DNA of 64,000 nucleotides. It comes from an uncultured Dysosmobacter sp. (lineage in GTDB: Bacteria; Bacillota; Clostridia; Oscillospirales; Oscillospiraceae). The notes beneath the pieces were generated by a model. That model ran no database searches. It saw nothing but the letters and a program-made list of their open reading frames with translations, and had not been told where the DNA came from. Positions within the stretch are counted from its first letter, which is position 1, and each line of letters begins with the position of its first letter. Positions 23,640 through 33,078 of the stretch are shown piece by piece. The stretch lies in contig CAKTIO010000001.1 in assembly GCA_934565855.1 (NCBI GenBank), positions 1 through 64,000 of the forward strand, written 5' to 3'. The position numbers were made by a program, and so were the translations under genes.

Positions 23640-26390
23640 ATGGGTTTGATCAAAAAAATCTTCGGCGATTACAGTTCCCGGGAACTGAAATCGATTTATC
23701 CCATCGTGGATAAGATCGAAGCGCTCTCCGACGAATACAAGGCATACACCGATGACCAGCTGCGGGGCAAGACCGCGGAATTCAAGACCCGTCTGGCAAA
23801 CGGCGAGACGCTGGACGACATTCTGCCGGAGGCATTCGCCACCGTGCGGGAGGCTTCTGACCGTGTGCTGGGTCTGCGCCCCTACCGGGTGCAGCTGGTG
23901 GGCGGTATCGTCCTGCATCAGGGCAGAATCGCTGAGATGAAGACCGGCGAAGGCAAAACGCTGGTCGCCACTCTGCCTGCCTACCTGAACGCACTGACCG
24001 GTCAGGGCGTTCATATTGTCACCGTCAACGACTATCTTGCCAAGCGTGACTCCGAGTGGATGGGCAAGGTCCACCGCTTCCTGGGGCTGAAGGTCGGTCT
24101 GATCGTCCACGGTCTGACCACCAAGCAGCGGCAGGACGCCTACGCCGCCGACATCACCTACGGCACCAACAACGAGATGGGCTTTGACTATCTGCGGGAC
24201 AACATGTGCATTTACTCCGCGGAGCTGGTCCAGCGGGGACACTCCTTCGCCATCGTGGACGAGGTGGACTCCATCCTGATCGATGAAGCCCGGACCCCCC
24301 TGATCATCTCCGGTCAGGGCGACAAGTCCACCCAGCTGTACGACATGGCGGAGATGTTCGTCTCCCGCCTGAAAAAGCAGGTCGTGGCAGAGGTGGACAA
24401 CAAGGAGGAAGAAGACGAGTCTCTGGACGCCGACTATATCGTGGATGAAAAGGCGAAAACCGCCATGCTCACCGCCCGCGGCATTTCCAAGGCAGAGGAA
24501 TTCTTCCATCTGGACAACCTCTCCGATCCGGAAAACTCCACCCTCTCCCACCACATCAACCAGGCGATCAAGGCGCACGGCGTCATGAAGAAGGACATCG
24601 ACTATGTGGTGAAGGACGGCGAGGTCATCATCGTGGACGAGTTCACCGGTCGTCTGATGTTCGGTCGCCGGTATTCCGACGGACTGCACCAGGCCATTGA
24701 AGCCAAGGAGCATGTCAGCGTCAACAGCGAAAACAAGACGCTCGCCACCATCACCTTCCAGAACTACTTCCGCCTGTATGACAAGCTCTCCGGTATGACC
24801 GGTACCGCCATGACGGAGCAGGAGGAGTTCGCCACCATCTACAATCTGGATATCATTGAGATCCCCACCAACAAGCCCGCCGCCCGTGTGGACCACCCGG
24901 ATGTGGTCTACAAGACGCAGGCTGGCAAGTATCACGCCGTGATTCAGCAGATCAAGGACTGCCACGCCAAGGGACAGCCGGTCCTGGTGGGTACGGTCTC
25001 CATTGAAAAGAACGAGATCCTCAGCCAGCTGCTTGCCCGGGAGGGTATCCAGCACAATCTGCTGAACGCCAAGAACCATGAAAAGGAAGCGGAGATCGTC
25101 GCCCAGGCAGGCAAGCTCGGCGCCGTGACCGTTGCCACCAACATGGCAGGTCGAGGCACGGATATCATGCTGGGCGGCAACGCCGAGTACCTTGCCACAT
25201 CGGACCTGCGGAAAAAGGGCATGAGCGATGAGCTGATCGCCGAAGCCACCGGCTACGCGGAGACCGACAACGAGGAAATTCTGGAAGCCCGCCGGCTGTT
25301 TGCGGAGCGTCTGGCTGCCCACAAGGCGGAGATCAAGGACGAGGCGGAAAAGGTCCGTCAGGCGGGCGGTCTGTTCATCATCGGCACCGAGCGTCACGAC
25401 TCCCGCCGGATCGACAATCAGCTGCGCGGCCGTGCCGGTCGTCAGGGCGACCCCGGCGAGACCCGCTTCTACCTCTCTCTGGAGGACGATCTGATGCGCC
25501 TGTTCGGCGGCGACCGCATCCAGAATATGATGGAGAAGATGTCCATTGACGAGGACACCCCCATCGAGAGCAAGATGCTGACCCGCGCCATCGAAAACGC
25601 CCAGACCACCGTGGAATCCCGGAACTTCCAGTCCCGTAAGTCCGTTCTTGAATACGACGACGTGATGAACAAGCAGCGCGAGATCATCTATCAGCAGCGC
25701 CGCGAGGTTCTGGACGGAAAGGACATCAAGGAGACCATCCTGAGCATGATGCACACCGTCATCTCCAACGACGTTGCAATGGCATTCGGCGAAAAGCAGT
25801 GCCTAGACGCCGCCGCCTACCGGGATATGATGCGCTCTATGGACGGTCTGTTCTTCCCCAAGGGTACCTTCGACTTCGACGAGGAGACCATTGGCGAGAA
25901 AACCCAGGAGGAATTCATCGAGCTGTTCTGCGACGCCGCGGAAAAGACCTATGCCCAGAAGGAAGAGGAGATCACCTCTCCCATCATGCGCGAGCTGGAG
26001 CGCGTCATCATGCTGCGGGTAGTGGACGAATACTGGATGGACCACATCGACGCCATGGACGACCTGAAGCAGGGCATCCGTCTGCGCGCCTATGCCAACA
26101 CCGATCCCGTCATCGCCTACAAGCAGGAATCCCTGACCATGTTTGAGGAAATGATCTCTGCCATTCAGGCTGAAACGGTCCGCCGGATGTTCTCTGTCCG
26201 CCTGAGAAAGGACGAGGAGGTCAAGCGGGAGCGCGTTGCCAAGGACATGACGGAAAATGTCGGCGGAGACGGAACGGCTCCCAAGAAGCAGCCCACCCAC
26301 GTCAGCAAGATCGGACGCAACGACCTCTGCCCCTGCGGCAGCGGTCTGAAGTGGAAAAAGTGCACCTGCCCGGAGTACCACCAGAACTGA
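23640..26390 (+). CDS. secA: Preprotein translocase ATPase SecA
   Basis: 916 residues, full length, starting at [19 protein letters not shown]. It has Walker [21 protein letters not shown], Walker [21 protein letters not shown], the helicase motifs [11 protein letters not shown] and [13 protein letters not shown], the scaffold segment [16 protein letters not shown], and a C-terminal zinc/SecB-type tail. The tail reads [14 protein letters not shown] in place of the common C-x-C-x8-CC/CH ending. It drives Sec-dependent export across the membrane. AAAGGATG is an unusually distant ribosome site (about 16 bp), and an in-frame GTG at 23610 is a less likely alternative start. Confidence 0.98.
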   Translation: MGLIKKIFGDYSSRELKSIYPIVDKIEALSDEYKAYTDDQLRGKTAEFKTRLANGETLDDILPEAFATVREASDRVLGLRPYRVQLVGGIVLHQGRIAEMKTGEGKTLVATLPAYLNALTGQGVHIVTVNDYLAKRDSEWMGKVHRFLGLKVGLIVHGLTTKQRQDAYAADITYGTNNEMGFDYLRDNMCIYSAELVQRGHSFAIVDEVDSILIDEARTPLIISGQGDKSTQLYDMAEMFVSRLKKQVVAEVDNKEEEDESLDADYIVDEKAKTAMLTARGISKAEEFFHLDNLSDPENSTLSHHINQAIKAHGVMKKDIDYVVKDGEVIIVDEFTGRLMFGRRYSDGLHQAIEAKEHVSVNSENKTLATITFQNYFRLYDKLSGMTGTAMTEQEEFATIYNLDIIEIPTNKPAARVDHPDVVYKTQAGKYHAVIQQIKDCHAKGQPVLVGTVSIEKNEILSQLLAREGIQHNLLNAKNHEKEAEIVAQAGKLGAVTVATNMAGRGTDIMLGGNAEYLATSDLRKKGMSDELIAEATGYAETDNEEILEARRLFAERLAAHKAEIKDEAEKVRQAGGLFIIGTERHDSRRIDNQLRGRAGRQGDPGETRFYLSLEDDLMRLFGGDRIQNMMEKMSIDEDTPIESKMLTRAIENAQTTVESRNFQSRKSVLEYDDVMNKQREIIYQQRREVLDGKDIKETILSMMHTVISNDVAMAFGEKQCLDAAAYRDMMRSMDGLFFPKGTFDFDEETIGEKTQEEFIELFCDAAEKTYAQKEEEITSPIMRELERVIMLRVVDEYWMDHIDAMDDLKQGIRLRAYANTDPVIAYKQESLTMFEEMISAIQAETVRRMFSVRLRKDEEVKRERVAKDMTENVGGDGTAPKKQPTHVSKIGRNDLCPCGSGLKWKKCTCPEYHQN

Positions 26391-26407
26391 CCCCTTCTCT
26401 CTGATAT

Positions 26408-26460
26408 CCAAAGCTCCCTGTTCACCTGCCGGTGGGCAGGGGGCTTCGTTCTCTTTCAGA
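26408..26460 (+). terminator. secA: Terminator after secA
   Basis: AGCTCCCTG and CAGGGGGCT arms (26411-26447), then TTCGTTCTCTTT. Confidence 0.6.
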
Positions 26461-26493
26461 TGCTTCCTATCAAACGCACACAAGGAGGTTTTC

Positions 26494-27312
26494 ATGTCTT
26501 TTCAAACCCATTCCGACCAAGCGCTGTGCTGGCTCTCCTCCCCCCTGCTGGACGGGCATCCGGCGATCCATCACGGCTTTTCCACCCGGCTGGGCGGCGT
26601 CAGCCAGCCCCCCTTTGACACCCTGAATCTGGCGGTGGGACGGGGCGACGACCTCTCCGCCGTGCAGGAGAACTACCGCCGCTTCTGCCATGCCGTGCAG
26701 GTCTCCGATCAGCGGCTGATCTTCGCCTGTCAGGTCCACGAGACCACCGTCCGCGTCTGCACGGAGACAGACGCCGGAAAAGGGCTCTGGCGGGAGCGGG
26801 ACTATACGGCGGACGCGTTGGTCACCAACGTTCCGGACCTCCCTCTGGTGGTCTTTTCCGCCGACTGCGGCATCATCCTCCTGTATGACCCCGTACACCA
26901 TGCCGTCGGCGCAGTCCATGCCGGCTGGCGCGGATGCGCGGCGGGTATTCTGGAAAAAACGGTCCAGACCATGCAGCGGGAATTTTCCTCCCAGCCGGAG
27001 CAGTTGCTTGCCGCCATCGGTCCCTGCATCGGAAGCTGTTGCTTTGAAACCGACGCAGACGTGCCGGAAGCAATGCAGGCGGGCTTGGGCAGCGATGCGC
27101 TGCCCTATCTGGAGCAGCGGGGCGCCAAGTGGCATGTGGACCTTGCGGGACTGAACCGGCAGTGGCTTTTAAAAGCCGGACTGCAGCCCCAGCACATCGA
27201 CGCCTGCGGTCTGTGCACCATGTGCAGGGAGGACTGGTTCTGGTCCTACCGCCGGACGGGAAACGCCCGGGGCGCACAGGTCGCCGTCATCGCTCTGGCT
27301 CCATCCACCTGA
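26494..27312 (+). CDS. pgeF: Multicopper-oxidase-like purine nucleoside phosphorylase/peptidoglycan-editing factor (YfiH/PgeF)
   Basis: 272 residues. Laccase-domain (PF02578) signatures are HHGFSTRLGGVSQPPFDTLN near the start, VVFSADCGIILLYDPVHHAV, GAVHAGWRGCAAGILEKTV, AIGPCIGSCCFETDADV, and the late CTMCREDWFWSYRR. The conserved zinc ligands (Cys of SADC, His of VHAGWRG) are intact. The family acts on purine nucleosides, and in E. coli PgeF prevents L-Ser misincorporation into peptidoglycan precursors. It starts at ATG 26494 behind AAGGAGG and precedes the SBP gene by 18 bp. Confidence 0.93.
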   Translation: MSFQTHSDQALCWLSSPLLDGHPAIHHGFSTRLGGVSQPPFDTLNLAVGRGDDLSAVQENYRRFCHAVQVSDQRLIFACQVHETTVRVCTETDAGKGLWRERDYTADALVTNVPDLPLVVFSADCGIILLYDPVHHAVGAVHAGWRGCAAGILEKTVQTMQREFSSQPEQLLAAIGPCIGSCCFETDADVPEAMQAGLGSDALPYLEQRGAKWHVDLAGLNRQWLLKAGLQPQHIDACGLCTMCREDWFWSYRRTGNARGAQVAVIALAPST

Positions 27313-27330
27313 CATCACAAGGAACGCCAT

Positions 27331-28890
27331 ATGAAGAAACAAGCTGTTTTCAAAAGGACCCTGCCCCTGCTTCTGGCAGTTCTGTTCTGCCTGTCCGCCT
27401 CCGGCTGCTGGCAGGACAGCGCCGATCCCGGCGACCTGTCAGACCTGACGGTCTCCTCCGCCGAGGAGCCGGAGACCCCTGCCGTCTCCCTTCCGGAGGA
27501 ATTTGCCCTGCCCTATCTGCCGGACCAGTCCCTGGACCCCATTTCCTGCCCGGATGGGATCCAGCAGACGGTCTGCTCTCTGCTGTACGAGGGACTGTTT
27601 GAGCTGGACACAAGGCTGCAGCCGCAAAACCGGCTGTGCGCGTCCGCTGCCTACGATGCCGCCGCGCTGACGTGGACCCTTCAGCTGCGCAGCGGTGTCT
27701 CCTTCAGCGATGGAACACCCCTGACCGGAGAGGATGCCGCTAAAAGCCTTCAGCGCGCCATGACCTCTGACCGGTACCGCAGCCGGCTTTCCGGTATTCA
27801 GTCCGTCTCCGCCAGCGGAAGCACCGTGACCATTCTGCTATCCTCGCCCAACTCGCAGCTGCCCGCCCTGCTGGACATTCCCATCGTCAAAGCCGGCAGT
27901 GAAGCGGCAGCCTGCCCCATCGGGACCGGACCCTATGCCCTGTCCTACCGGGAGGACCACAGCCTTTTCCTCACGAAAAATTCCCATTGGTGGGGCGGCA
28001 GCGGTCAGCCTGTGGAGGAGATCGCTCTGGTAAAGTGCGACAGCAACGACGCCGGACGCTACCAATTCACCTCCCACGCCGTTCAGCTGATCACCAACGA
28101 CCTGACGGGAGTCAGCCCGCTCAGCGCCACCGGCAGCTTTGAATTTTACGATGCCGACACTACAATTCTCCAATATATTGGATTTAATATTCACCATTCT
28201 ATCTTTTCTAATGCCGCCGCCCGCAGCGCGGTGGGACTGGGTATCGACCGCGCCACGGTGGTAAGCGCCTATCTGTCCGGACATGCGCTGGCGGCGCAGT
28301 TCCCCATTTCTCCGGTCTCCCCGGAATATCCCTCCGAGCTGGAGCAGACCTATTCCAGCGCCGCCTTTGAAGCGGCAATGACCGACGCCGGACTCAACAC
28401 GGGCGCTGTCCGCAAGGTCACGCTACTGGTGAACAGCGACAACAGCTTCAAGGTCTCCATCGCCCGCTATCTTGCCTCCGCCCTCTCCGCGTACGATCTA
28501 CAGGTGGAGGTCAACGCCCTGCCCTGGGAGGAATACTGCTCCGCCCTGACCAGCGGACGCTTTGACCTGTATTATGGCGAGACCCGCCTGACCGCGGACT
28601 GGAACCTGACCGCCCTGCTGGGCAGTACCGGAGGTCTGAATTACGGACACTACGCAGACCCCATGACGGACCAGCTTCTGCTGAGCTTCTCCTCCGCCAC
28701 AGACCGCGCGTCTGCCGCTAAGGCACTTTGCAGCTATCTCCGGCAGCAGTCCCCTATCCTTCCCATCTGCTTCAAGCGCATCTCCGTTCTCACGCAGGAG
28801 CATGTTATCGAGCAGCTGTCTCCAACGGCATCCAACCCCTTCTATCAGCTTTCCAGCTGTACGATCCACCTGTCAGACACTGCCTCCTAA
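27331..28890 (+). CDS. Oligopeptide ABC transporter substrate-binding lipoprotein (SBP_bac_5 family)
   Basis: 519 residues. A lipoprotein signal ends in LSASGC (Cys about residue 27). The mature part shows DGIQQTVCSLLYEGLFELD, then the family landmark WTLQLRSGVSFSDGTPLTGEDAAKSL (about residues 113-138), IGTGPYAL, and the late YLRQQSPILPICFKR. It should bind peptides or nickel-like ligands for an Opp/Dpp-type importer, but no permease or ATPase gene is adjacent, so it works with an unlinked transporter or has another role. Confidence 0.9.
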   Translation: MKKQAVFKRTLPLLLAVLFCLSASGCWQDSADPGDLSDLTVSSAEEPETPAVSLPEEFALPYLPDQSLDPISCPDGIQQTVCSLLYEGLFELDTRLQPQNRLCASAAYDAAALTWTLQLRSGVSFSDGTPLTGEDAAKSLQRAMTSDRYRSRLSGIQSVSASGSTVTILLSSPNSQLPALLDIPIVKAGSEAAACPIGTGPYALSYREDHSLFLTKNSHWWGGSGQPVEEIALVKCDSNDAGRYQFTSHAVQLITNDLTGVSPLSATGSFEFYDADTTILQYIGFNIHHSIFSNAAARSAVGLGIDRATVVSAYLSGHALAAQFPISPVSPEYPSELEQTYSSAAFEAAMTDAGLNTGAVRKVTLLVNSDNSFKVSIARYLASALSAYDLQVEVNALPWEEYCSALTSGRFDLYYGETRLTADWNLTALLGSTGGLNYGHYADPMTDQLLLSFSSATDRASAAKALCSYLRQQSPILPICFKRISVLTQEHVIEQLSPTASNPFYQLSSCTIHLSDTAS

Positions 28891-28901
28891 AGCGGGACGC
28901 A

Positions 28902-28942
28902 AAAAAGCGGGACGCTCCCAACTGGGAACGTCCCGCTCATCC
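28902..28942. terminator. Bidirectional terminator
   Basis: AGCGGGACG(C)TCCC and GGGAACGTCCCGCT pair around AACT, between the convergent SBP and PH-like genes. Confidence 0.85.
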
Positions 28943-28949
28943 TTTATGC

Positions 28950-29519
28950 TCAGGCAGCGCTGCTCTCGCTCTTCTTCAGCTGCGCGACCGCGTCCGCGAT
29001 GTTGGCGATGTTATAGAACATCAGACCCTTGACATGATCCCGCTCCTTTGCGCCGGTCATGTCCTCCTTGGGATGACAGGAGCGCCAGCGGACATATTTC
29101 TTGGCGTCCTCCTGGATCTCGCTGCCCAGCGCCAGGCAATCCTGGTCGCTCTTGCCGCGGATCACCTCATAGGTATCGATGTCCGCCAGGTCCATATAGT
29201 AGAAGGAGCCGTCCCGGGACATCAGAATGGCGCGCTGGTTGGTAATCCAGTAGCGGTTCTGCATCAGGTTGCTCCGCTCCACAATGGGGGACAGGATCAG
29301 CACCGCCGCCAGCAGCAGCATCAGCCACACAAAGCCATCCGCGCTGCCGTGCCGCGGAATGTACGCGATCAGAACGCCGCCAATGATCAGCACCGTCAGG
29401 ATCCACTTTCTCAAGATCGCGCTCTTCGTACCACAGTCCAACAGGGAGAACGGCTGGGGCTTGCCCTGCCAGCACACCACTTCACCTGTTCTTAAATAGT
29501 CTCTCAGCTTCTTTTCCAT
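28950..29519 (-). CDS. PH-like membrane protein of unknown function
   Basis: 189 residues starting at MEKKLRDYLRTGEVVCWQGK behind AAAAGGAG. Two adjacent TM helices (about residues 36-53 and 59-80) are followed by RYWITNQRAILMSRDGSFYY, then MDLADIDTYEVIRGKSD, the pattern of a bacterial PH/DUF304 domain ('xxTxxRxI' plus 'x-I-x-x-[IV]'), and a C-terminal Ser/Ala tail. It is distantly similar in layout to each half of the protein at 18043-19122. Function unknown. Confidence 0.6.
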   Translation of the reverse strand: MEKKLRDYLRTGEVVCWQGKPQPFSLLDCGTKSAILRKWILTVLIIGGVLIAYIPRHGSADGFVWLMLLLAAVLILSPIVERSNLMQNRYWITNQRAILMSRDGSFYYMDLADIDTYEVIRGKSDQDCLALGSEIQEDAKKYVRWRSCHPKEDMTGAKERDHVKGLMFYNIANIADAVAQLKKSESSAA

Positions 29520-29724
29520 ACATTTGCACGCTCCTTTTGCTGGATTGATTGTGCTTTTATCATACCAGCAACCCCCGTTCAAATGCTGTCAATCCACGGA
29601 AGCGGGTCGTTAAATTCCCGTCAAGCCAGCCCGCTTTTCTGTCAGGTTTCTAAACACCCCCCGCCGGTCCCTCCGCCCGGCGCCGGATTTCAGAAAAACT
29701 TTAGCAATGCCTTAACAAATTCTA

Positions 29725-29733
29725 TGTTATAAT
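29725..29733 (+). promoter_or_regulatory. Extended -10 promoter of the KdpDE-like operon
   Basis: TGTTATAAT (TGn-TATAAT) without a good -35. The TTG start codon is 46 bp downstream. Confidence 0.55.
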
Positions 29734-29779
29734 GAGACAAAAGAAGGCTGTTCCAGCTTTTGTTAGGAGGGTCCTCATT

Positions 29780-30868
29780 TTGCCGCATAAAGAAAAGAAA
29801 AAGCTCTCGCTGCGCCAGCTGTTTCCCTTTTCCTGGCGGGATCTGCTGATCACCGCCGCCATTCTGGCTTGTGCCATTGAATTCTGCTTCTTTCTGCAAA
29901 TGGCGGACAGCATCCCGGGCTTCGCCTCCCCGGTCTTTGTCCTTGCCGTACTGCTGATCTCCCGGCTCACCACCGGATACCTCTTCGGACTGATTGCCGC
30001 CGTGTCCGGCGTGGTGTGCGTCAATTTTATCTTCACCTACCCCTACTGGTCTGTGGACTTTACCATTGCAGGCTATCCGCTGACCTTCCTGACCTTTCTG
30101 ATGGTCTCCGTCATCACCTGTACGCTGACCACACAGGCGCGCCAGCAGGAGCGCCTGCGCAGCGAAAACGAAAAGGAAAAGCTGCGCAGCAACCTGCTCC
30201 GCTCTGTCTCCCACGACATCCGCACTCCCCTGACCTCCATTGTCGGCTCCACCTCCGCCATTCTGGATAATCCGGCGCTGCCTGTCTCCGCCCAGCGGGA
30301 GCTGCTGTCCGACGCCAGAGACGAGGCACAGTGGCTCATCCGCGTGGTGGAAAATCTGCTGTCCATAACCCGGATCGGTGAGGACCAGGCAAAGATCACC
30401 ACAGAGATGGAGGCGGCGGAGGAAATTCTGGGCGAGGCAGCCCGGAAATTCCGCAAGCGCTTTCCCGATGTCACCGTGTCCGTATCCGTGCCCGGCGAGC
30501 TGCTGATGGTGCCTATGGACCCCATCCTCATTGAGCAGGTGCTGGCAAATCTGCTGGAAAACGCCGTCTTCCACGGCAAGGCGTCACATATCTGGGTCTC
30601 TGCCGCCGCCAGCGGGAAAAACGCCGTTTTCTCCGTGCAGGACAACGGCGGCGGCATTCCAGAAAAGGAATTTCCCACCCTGTTTGACGGCACGCTCAAG
30701 CACAACGAGGAGCCAGAGGGCGACGGCAGGCGCAGCATGGGGCTGGGACTTTCCGTCTGTCTCGCCATCGTCCGCGCCCACGGCGGCACAATGGAGGCGG
30801 AAAATCTGGAGCAGGGCTGTAAATTCTCATTCTATCTTCCCTTGAAGCGTAAGGAGGAAACCGTATGA
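29780..30868 (+). CDS. KdpD-like sensor histidine kinase lacking the N-terminal KdpD/Usp domains
   Basis: 362 residues starting at TTG 29780 (LPHKEKKKLSLRQ) behind AGGAGGG. Four TM helices of a DUF4118 module (about residues 17-105) include the stretch YPYWSVDFTIAGYPLTFLTF. They are followed by HisKA with SHDIRTPLTSIVGSTSAIL (His about 150) and HATPase_c with QVLANLLENAVFHGKA, DNGGGIP and SMGLGLSVCLAIVRAHGG. Canonical KdpD is about 900 residues and carries an extra cytoplasmic K+-sensing region that is missing here. No kdpFABC genes lie nearby, so a K+ role is not certain. Confidence 0.88.
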   Translation: MPHKEKKKLSLRQLFPFSWRDLLITAAILACAIEFCFFLQMADSIPGFASPVFVLAVLLISRLTTGYLFGLIAAVSGVVCVNFIFTYPYWSVDFTIAGYPLTFLTFLMVSVITCTLTTQARQQERLRSENEKEKLRSNLLRSVSHDIRTPLTSIVGSTSAILDNPALPVSAQRELLSDARDEAQWLIRVVENLLSITRIGEDQAKITTEMEAAEEILGEAARKFRKRFPDVTVSVSVPGELLMVPMDPILIEQVLANLLENAVFHGKASHIWVSAAASGKNAVFSVQDNGGGIPEKEFPTLFDGTLKHNEEPEGDGRRSMGLGLSVCLAIVRAHGGTMEAENLEQGCKFSFYLPLKRKEETV

Positions 30869-31572
30869 ATATCTGTGAAAAAATTCTGGTGGTGGAGGAC
30901 GAAAAGGGCATTGCGCACTTCATCTCCACCGTGCTGAACAGCAACGGCTATGAAGCCATCCTTGCCCGCACCGGGGCGGAGGCGCAGTCCATGATCTCCT
31001 CTCACTGCCCCGACCTCATCATTCTGGACCTGGGGCTTCCCGACATGGATGGGCTGGACATTCTCCGGCAGCTGCGCACCTGGTCCAGCCTTCCCGTGGT
31101 GGTGGTCTCCGCCCGCTCCCACGAGCGGGACAAGGTCACGGCGCTGGATCTGGGCGCGGATGACTACCTGACAAAGCCCTTCGGCACCGACGAGCTTCTG
31201 GCGCGGGTACGGACCGCCATCCGCCACACCCGCACAGTCTCCGGAAACAGCGAGATCGCCCAGAAGGGGACCTATACCGTGGGAGAAATGACCATTGATT
31301 ACAACAAGCACCAGGTTCTGGTGCGGGGAGAAAACGTACATCTGACCCTCAGTGAATTCCGCATCGTCGCCCTGCTGGGCAAATACGCCGGAAAGGTCCT
31401 CACCTATGATTCCATCATCCGGGAGCTGTGGGGTCCCCGCGCCGGCGGAGACAACCAGATCCTGCGGGTCAACATGGCAAATATCCGCCGCAAGATCGAG
31501 GAAAACCCCGCGGAACCGAAATATCTGTTTACCGAGGTCGGCGTCGGATACCGGCTGGCAGAGGGAGAGTAA
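30865..31572 (+). CDS. KdpE-like OmpR-family response regulator
   Basis: 235 residues, overlapping the kinase stop (ATGA) and preceded by AAGGAGG. The receiver domain has the acidic pair in VVEDEKG, phosphoacceptor Asp in LIILDLGLPDMDG (about residue 54), and TKPFG with the conserved Lys. The winged-helix output domain ends in VNMANIRRKIEENPAEPKYL followed by FTEVGVGYRLAE, as in KdpE. It should receive phosphate from the kinase encoded upstream. Target genes are unknown. Confidence 0.93.
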   Translation: MNICEKILVVEDEKGIAHFISTVLNSNGYEAILARTGAEAQSMISSHCPDLIILDLGLPDMDGLDILRQLRTWSSLPVVVVSARSHERDKVTALDLGADDYLTKPFGTDELLARVRTAIRHTRTVSGNSEIAQKGTYTVGEMTIDYNKHQVLVRGENVHLTLSEFRIVALLGKYAGKVLTYDSIIRELWGPRAGGDNQILRVNMANIRRKIEENPAEPKYLFTEVGVGYRLAEGE

Positions 31573-31615
31573 GCCCTTGCCGCACTCTGCCGGAAGCCGC
31601 GTTCCGAAAAAACAC

Positions 31616-31644
31616 TTGACAAACGCCGGATTTCGTGGTTTACT
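31616..31644 (+). promoter_or_regulatory. Promoter of the riboflavin operon
   Basis: TTGACA (31616-31621), 17 bp, TTTACT (31639-31644). It lies 34 bp ahead of the riboswitch aptamer. Confidence 0.8.
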
Positions 31645-31677
31645 GACAGCAGTTCAACGGTAAACAACTTCATAACG

Positions 31678-31792
31678 GTCTTCAGGGCAGGGTGCAATTC
31701 CCTACCGGTGGTACAGCCCACGAGCCGCAAGGCATGATTCGGTGAAACTCCGAAGCCGACAGTACAGTCTGGATGAAAGAAGATCACATGAT
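31678..31792 (+). ncRNA. FMN riboswitch (RFN element)
   Basis: The aptamer core is clearly recognisable: TTCAGGGCAGGGTGCAATTC, then CCTACCGGTGGTACAGCCCACGAGCC, and the closing strand CGGTGAAACTCCGAAGCCGACAGTACAGTCTGGATGAAAGAAG. FMN binding should favour the downstream terminator and shut off ribD-ribE-ribBA-ribH. Confidence 0.97.
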
Positions 31793-31832
31793 GCAGAAGG
31801 TTTCATTCTGCGTCGTTGACATGTATTTTGTC

Positions 31833-31866
31833 AGCCCTGGAATTTTTATAATTCCAGGGCTTTTTT
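31833..31866 (+). terminator. Riboswitch terminator 1
   Basis: GCCCTGGAAT pairs with ATTCCAGGGC around TTTTTATA (31833-31860), followed by six T. This is the expected FMN-controlled terminator. Confidence 0.9.
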
Positions 31867-31914
31867 CGGCGCAGAGGGCGTGTGAAACGCCATTCTGCCG
31901 CTTCATGCGTTTTC

Positions 31915-31947
31915 ATGCTCTGAACGGTCCGTTCAGAGCATTTTTTT
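31915..31947 (+). terminator. Second terminator in the rib leader
   Basis: TGCTCTGAAC (31916-31925) pairs with GTTCAGAGCA (31931-31940), followed by seven T, only 16 bp before the ribD start codon. A second intrinsic terminator between riboswitch and gene is unusual. Confidence 0.85.
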
Positions 31948-31962
31948 CGAGGTGAAGCAGCT

Positions 31963-33078
31963 TTGTTCCGATCAGAGGACGAATATTACATGCACATTGC
32001 CGTTTCCCTGGCAGAGCGCGGCGCCGGATGGGTCTCCCCCAATCCGCTGGTAGGCGCCGTTGTGGTCAAGAACCACCGCATCATCGGACAGGGGTGGCAT
32101 CAGAAATGCGGAGAGGCGCACGCGGAGCGAAACGCCCTGGCTGCCTGCACGGAGCCGCCGGAGGGCGCCGACCTTTATGTGACGCTGGAGCCCTGCTGCC
32201 ACTATGGAAGGCAGCCGCCCTGCACTGACGCGATCCTGCATGCCGGCATCCGCCGCGTTTTTGTGGGGTCGCCGGACCCCAACCCTCTGGTTGCCGGAAA
32301 GGGCGTTGAGATCCTGCGCCGGCACGGCGTGGAGGTCCGGGAGCATGTCCTCCAGCAGGAGTGCGACCGGCTCAACCCTATTTTCTTTCACTACATCCGC
32401 ACCAGGCGTCCCTATGTCATCATGAAATACGCCATGACGCTGGACGGAAAAATCGCCGCCCACACAGGCAGCTCCCGCTGGATCACCGGTCCCGCCGCCC
32501 GGGCGCATGTGCAGCAGCAGCGGCACCGCTGCCGCGGGATCATGGTGGGCGTTGGGACCGTCCTTCAGGACGACCCCCTGCTGACCTGCCGCATGGAGGG
32601 CGGGCGGAACCCCATCCGCATCCTCTGCGACACCCGGCTGCGCACGCCGCTGACCGCGCAGGTCGTCCGCACCGCAGGCGACGTTCCCACCATCCTTGCC
32701 ACCTGCTGCATGGACACAGCCCGGCAGCAGCCCTATCTGGACGCGGGCTGTCAGGTACTGCCGGTTCCCCAGCGGCACGGACAGCTGGACCTGTCCGCCC
32801 TGATGGCGCAGCTGGGCGCCATGCAGATCGACAGCATCCTGCTGGAGGGCGGCGGGACCCTGAACTGGTCCGCCCTGCAAAGCGGCATCGTGCAGCATGT
32901 GCAGACCTACATCGCCCCCAAGCTGCTGGGCGGACGCGATGCCAAAACACCGCTGGAGGGAACGGGGCTTTCCGCCCCGGCGGACGCGCCGCTGCTGACC
33001 AACTGCACTGTGCGCACACTGGGAGAGGATTTTCTGTTGGAAGGAGATGTTGCAGAATATGTTCACCGGGATCATTGA
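31963..33078 (+). CDS. ribD: Bifunctional diaminohydroxyphosphoribosylaminopyrimidine deaminase/reductase
   Basis: 371 residues starting at TTG 31963 behind GAGGTGAA. The N-terminal deaminase has the zinc site HAERNAL and PCCHYGRQPPC (about residues 50-85) and NPLVGAVVV. The C-terminal RibD reductase begins at RPYVIMKYAMTLDGKIAAHT and contains GVGTVLQDDP and LLEGGGTLN. It catalyses the second and third steps of riboflavin synthesis. The 3' end overlaps ribE by 20 bp. The operon is headed by the FMN riboswitch. Confidence 0.97.
   Translation: MFRSEDEYYMHIAVSLAERGAGWVSPNPLVGAVVVKNHRIIGQGWHQKCGEAHAERNALAACTEPPEGADLYVTLEPCCHYGRQPPCTDAILHAGIRRVFVGSPDPNPLVAGKGVEILRRHGVEVREHVLQQECDRLNPIFFHYIRTRRPYVIMKYAMTLDGKIAAHTGSSRWITGPAARAHVQQQRHRCRGIMVGVGTVLQDDPLLTCRMEGGRNPIRILCDTRLRTPLTAQVVRTAGDVPTILATCCMDTARQQPYLDAGCQVLPVPQRHGQLDLSALMAQLGAMQIDSILLEGGGTLNWSALQSGIVQHVQTYIAPKLLGGRDAKTPLEGTGLSAPADAPLLTNCTVRTLGEDFLLEGDVAEYVHRDH

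Noticed and set aside
27331-28890. Nickel-specific binding protein (NikA-like)
   Set aside because: No Ni-transport neighbours and no NikA-specific Trp/His pattern that I can recognise; only the general SBP_bac_5 family is supported.
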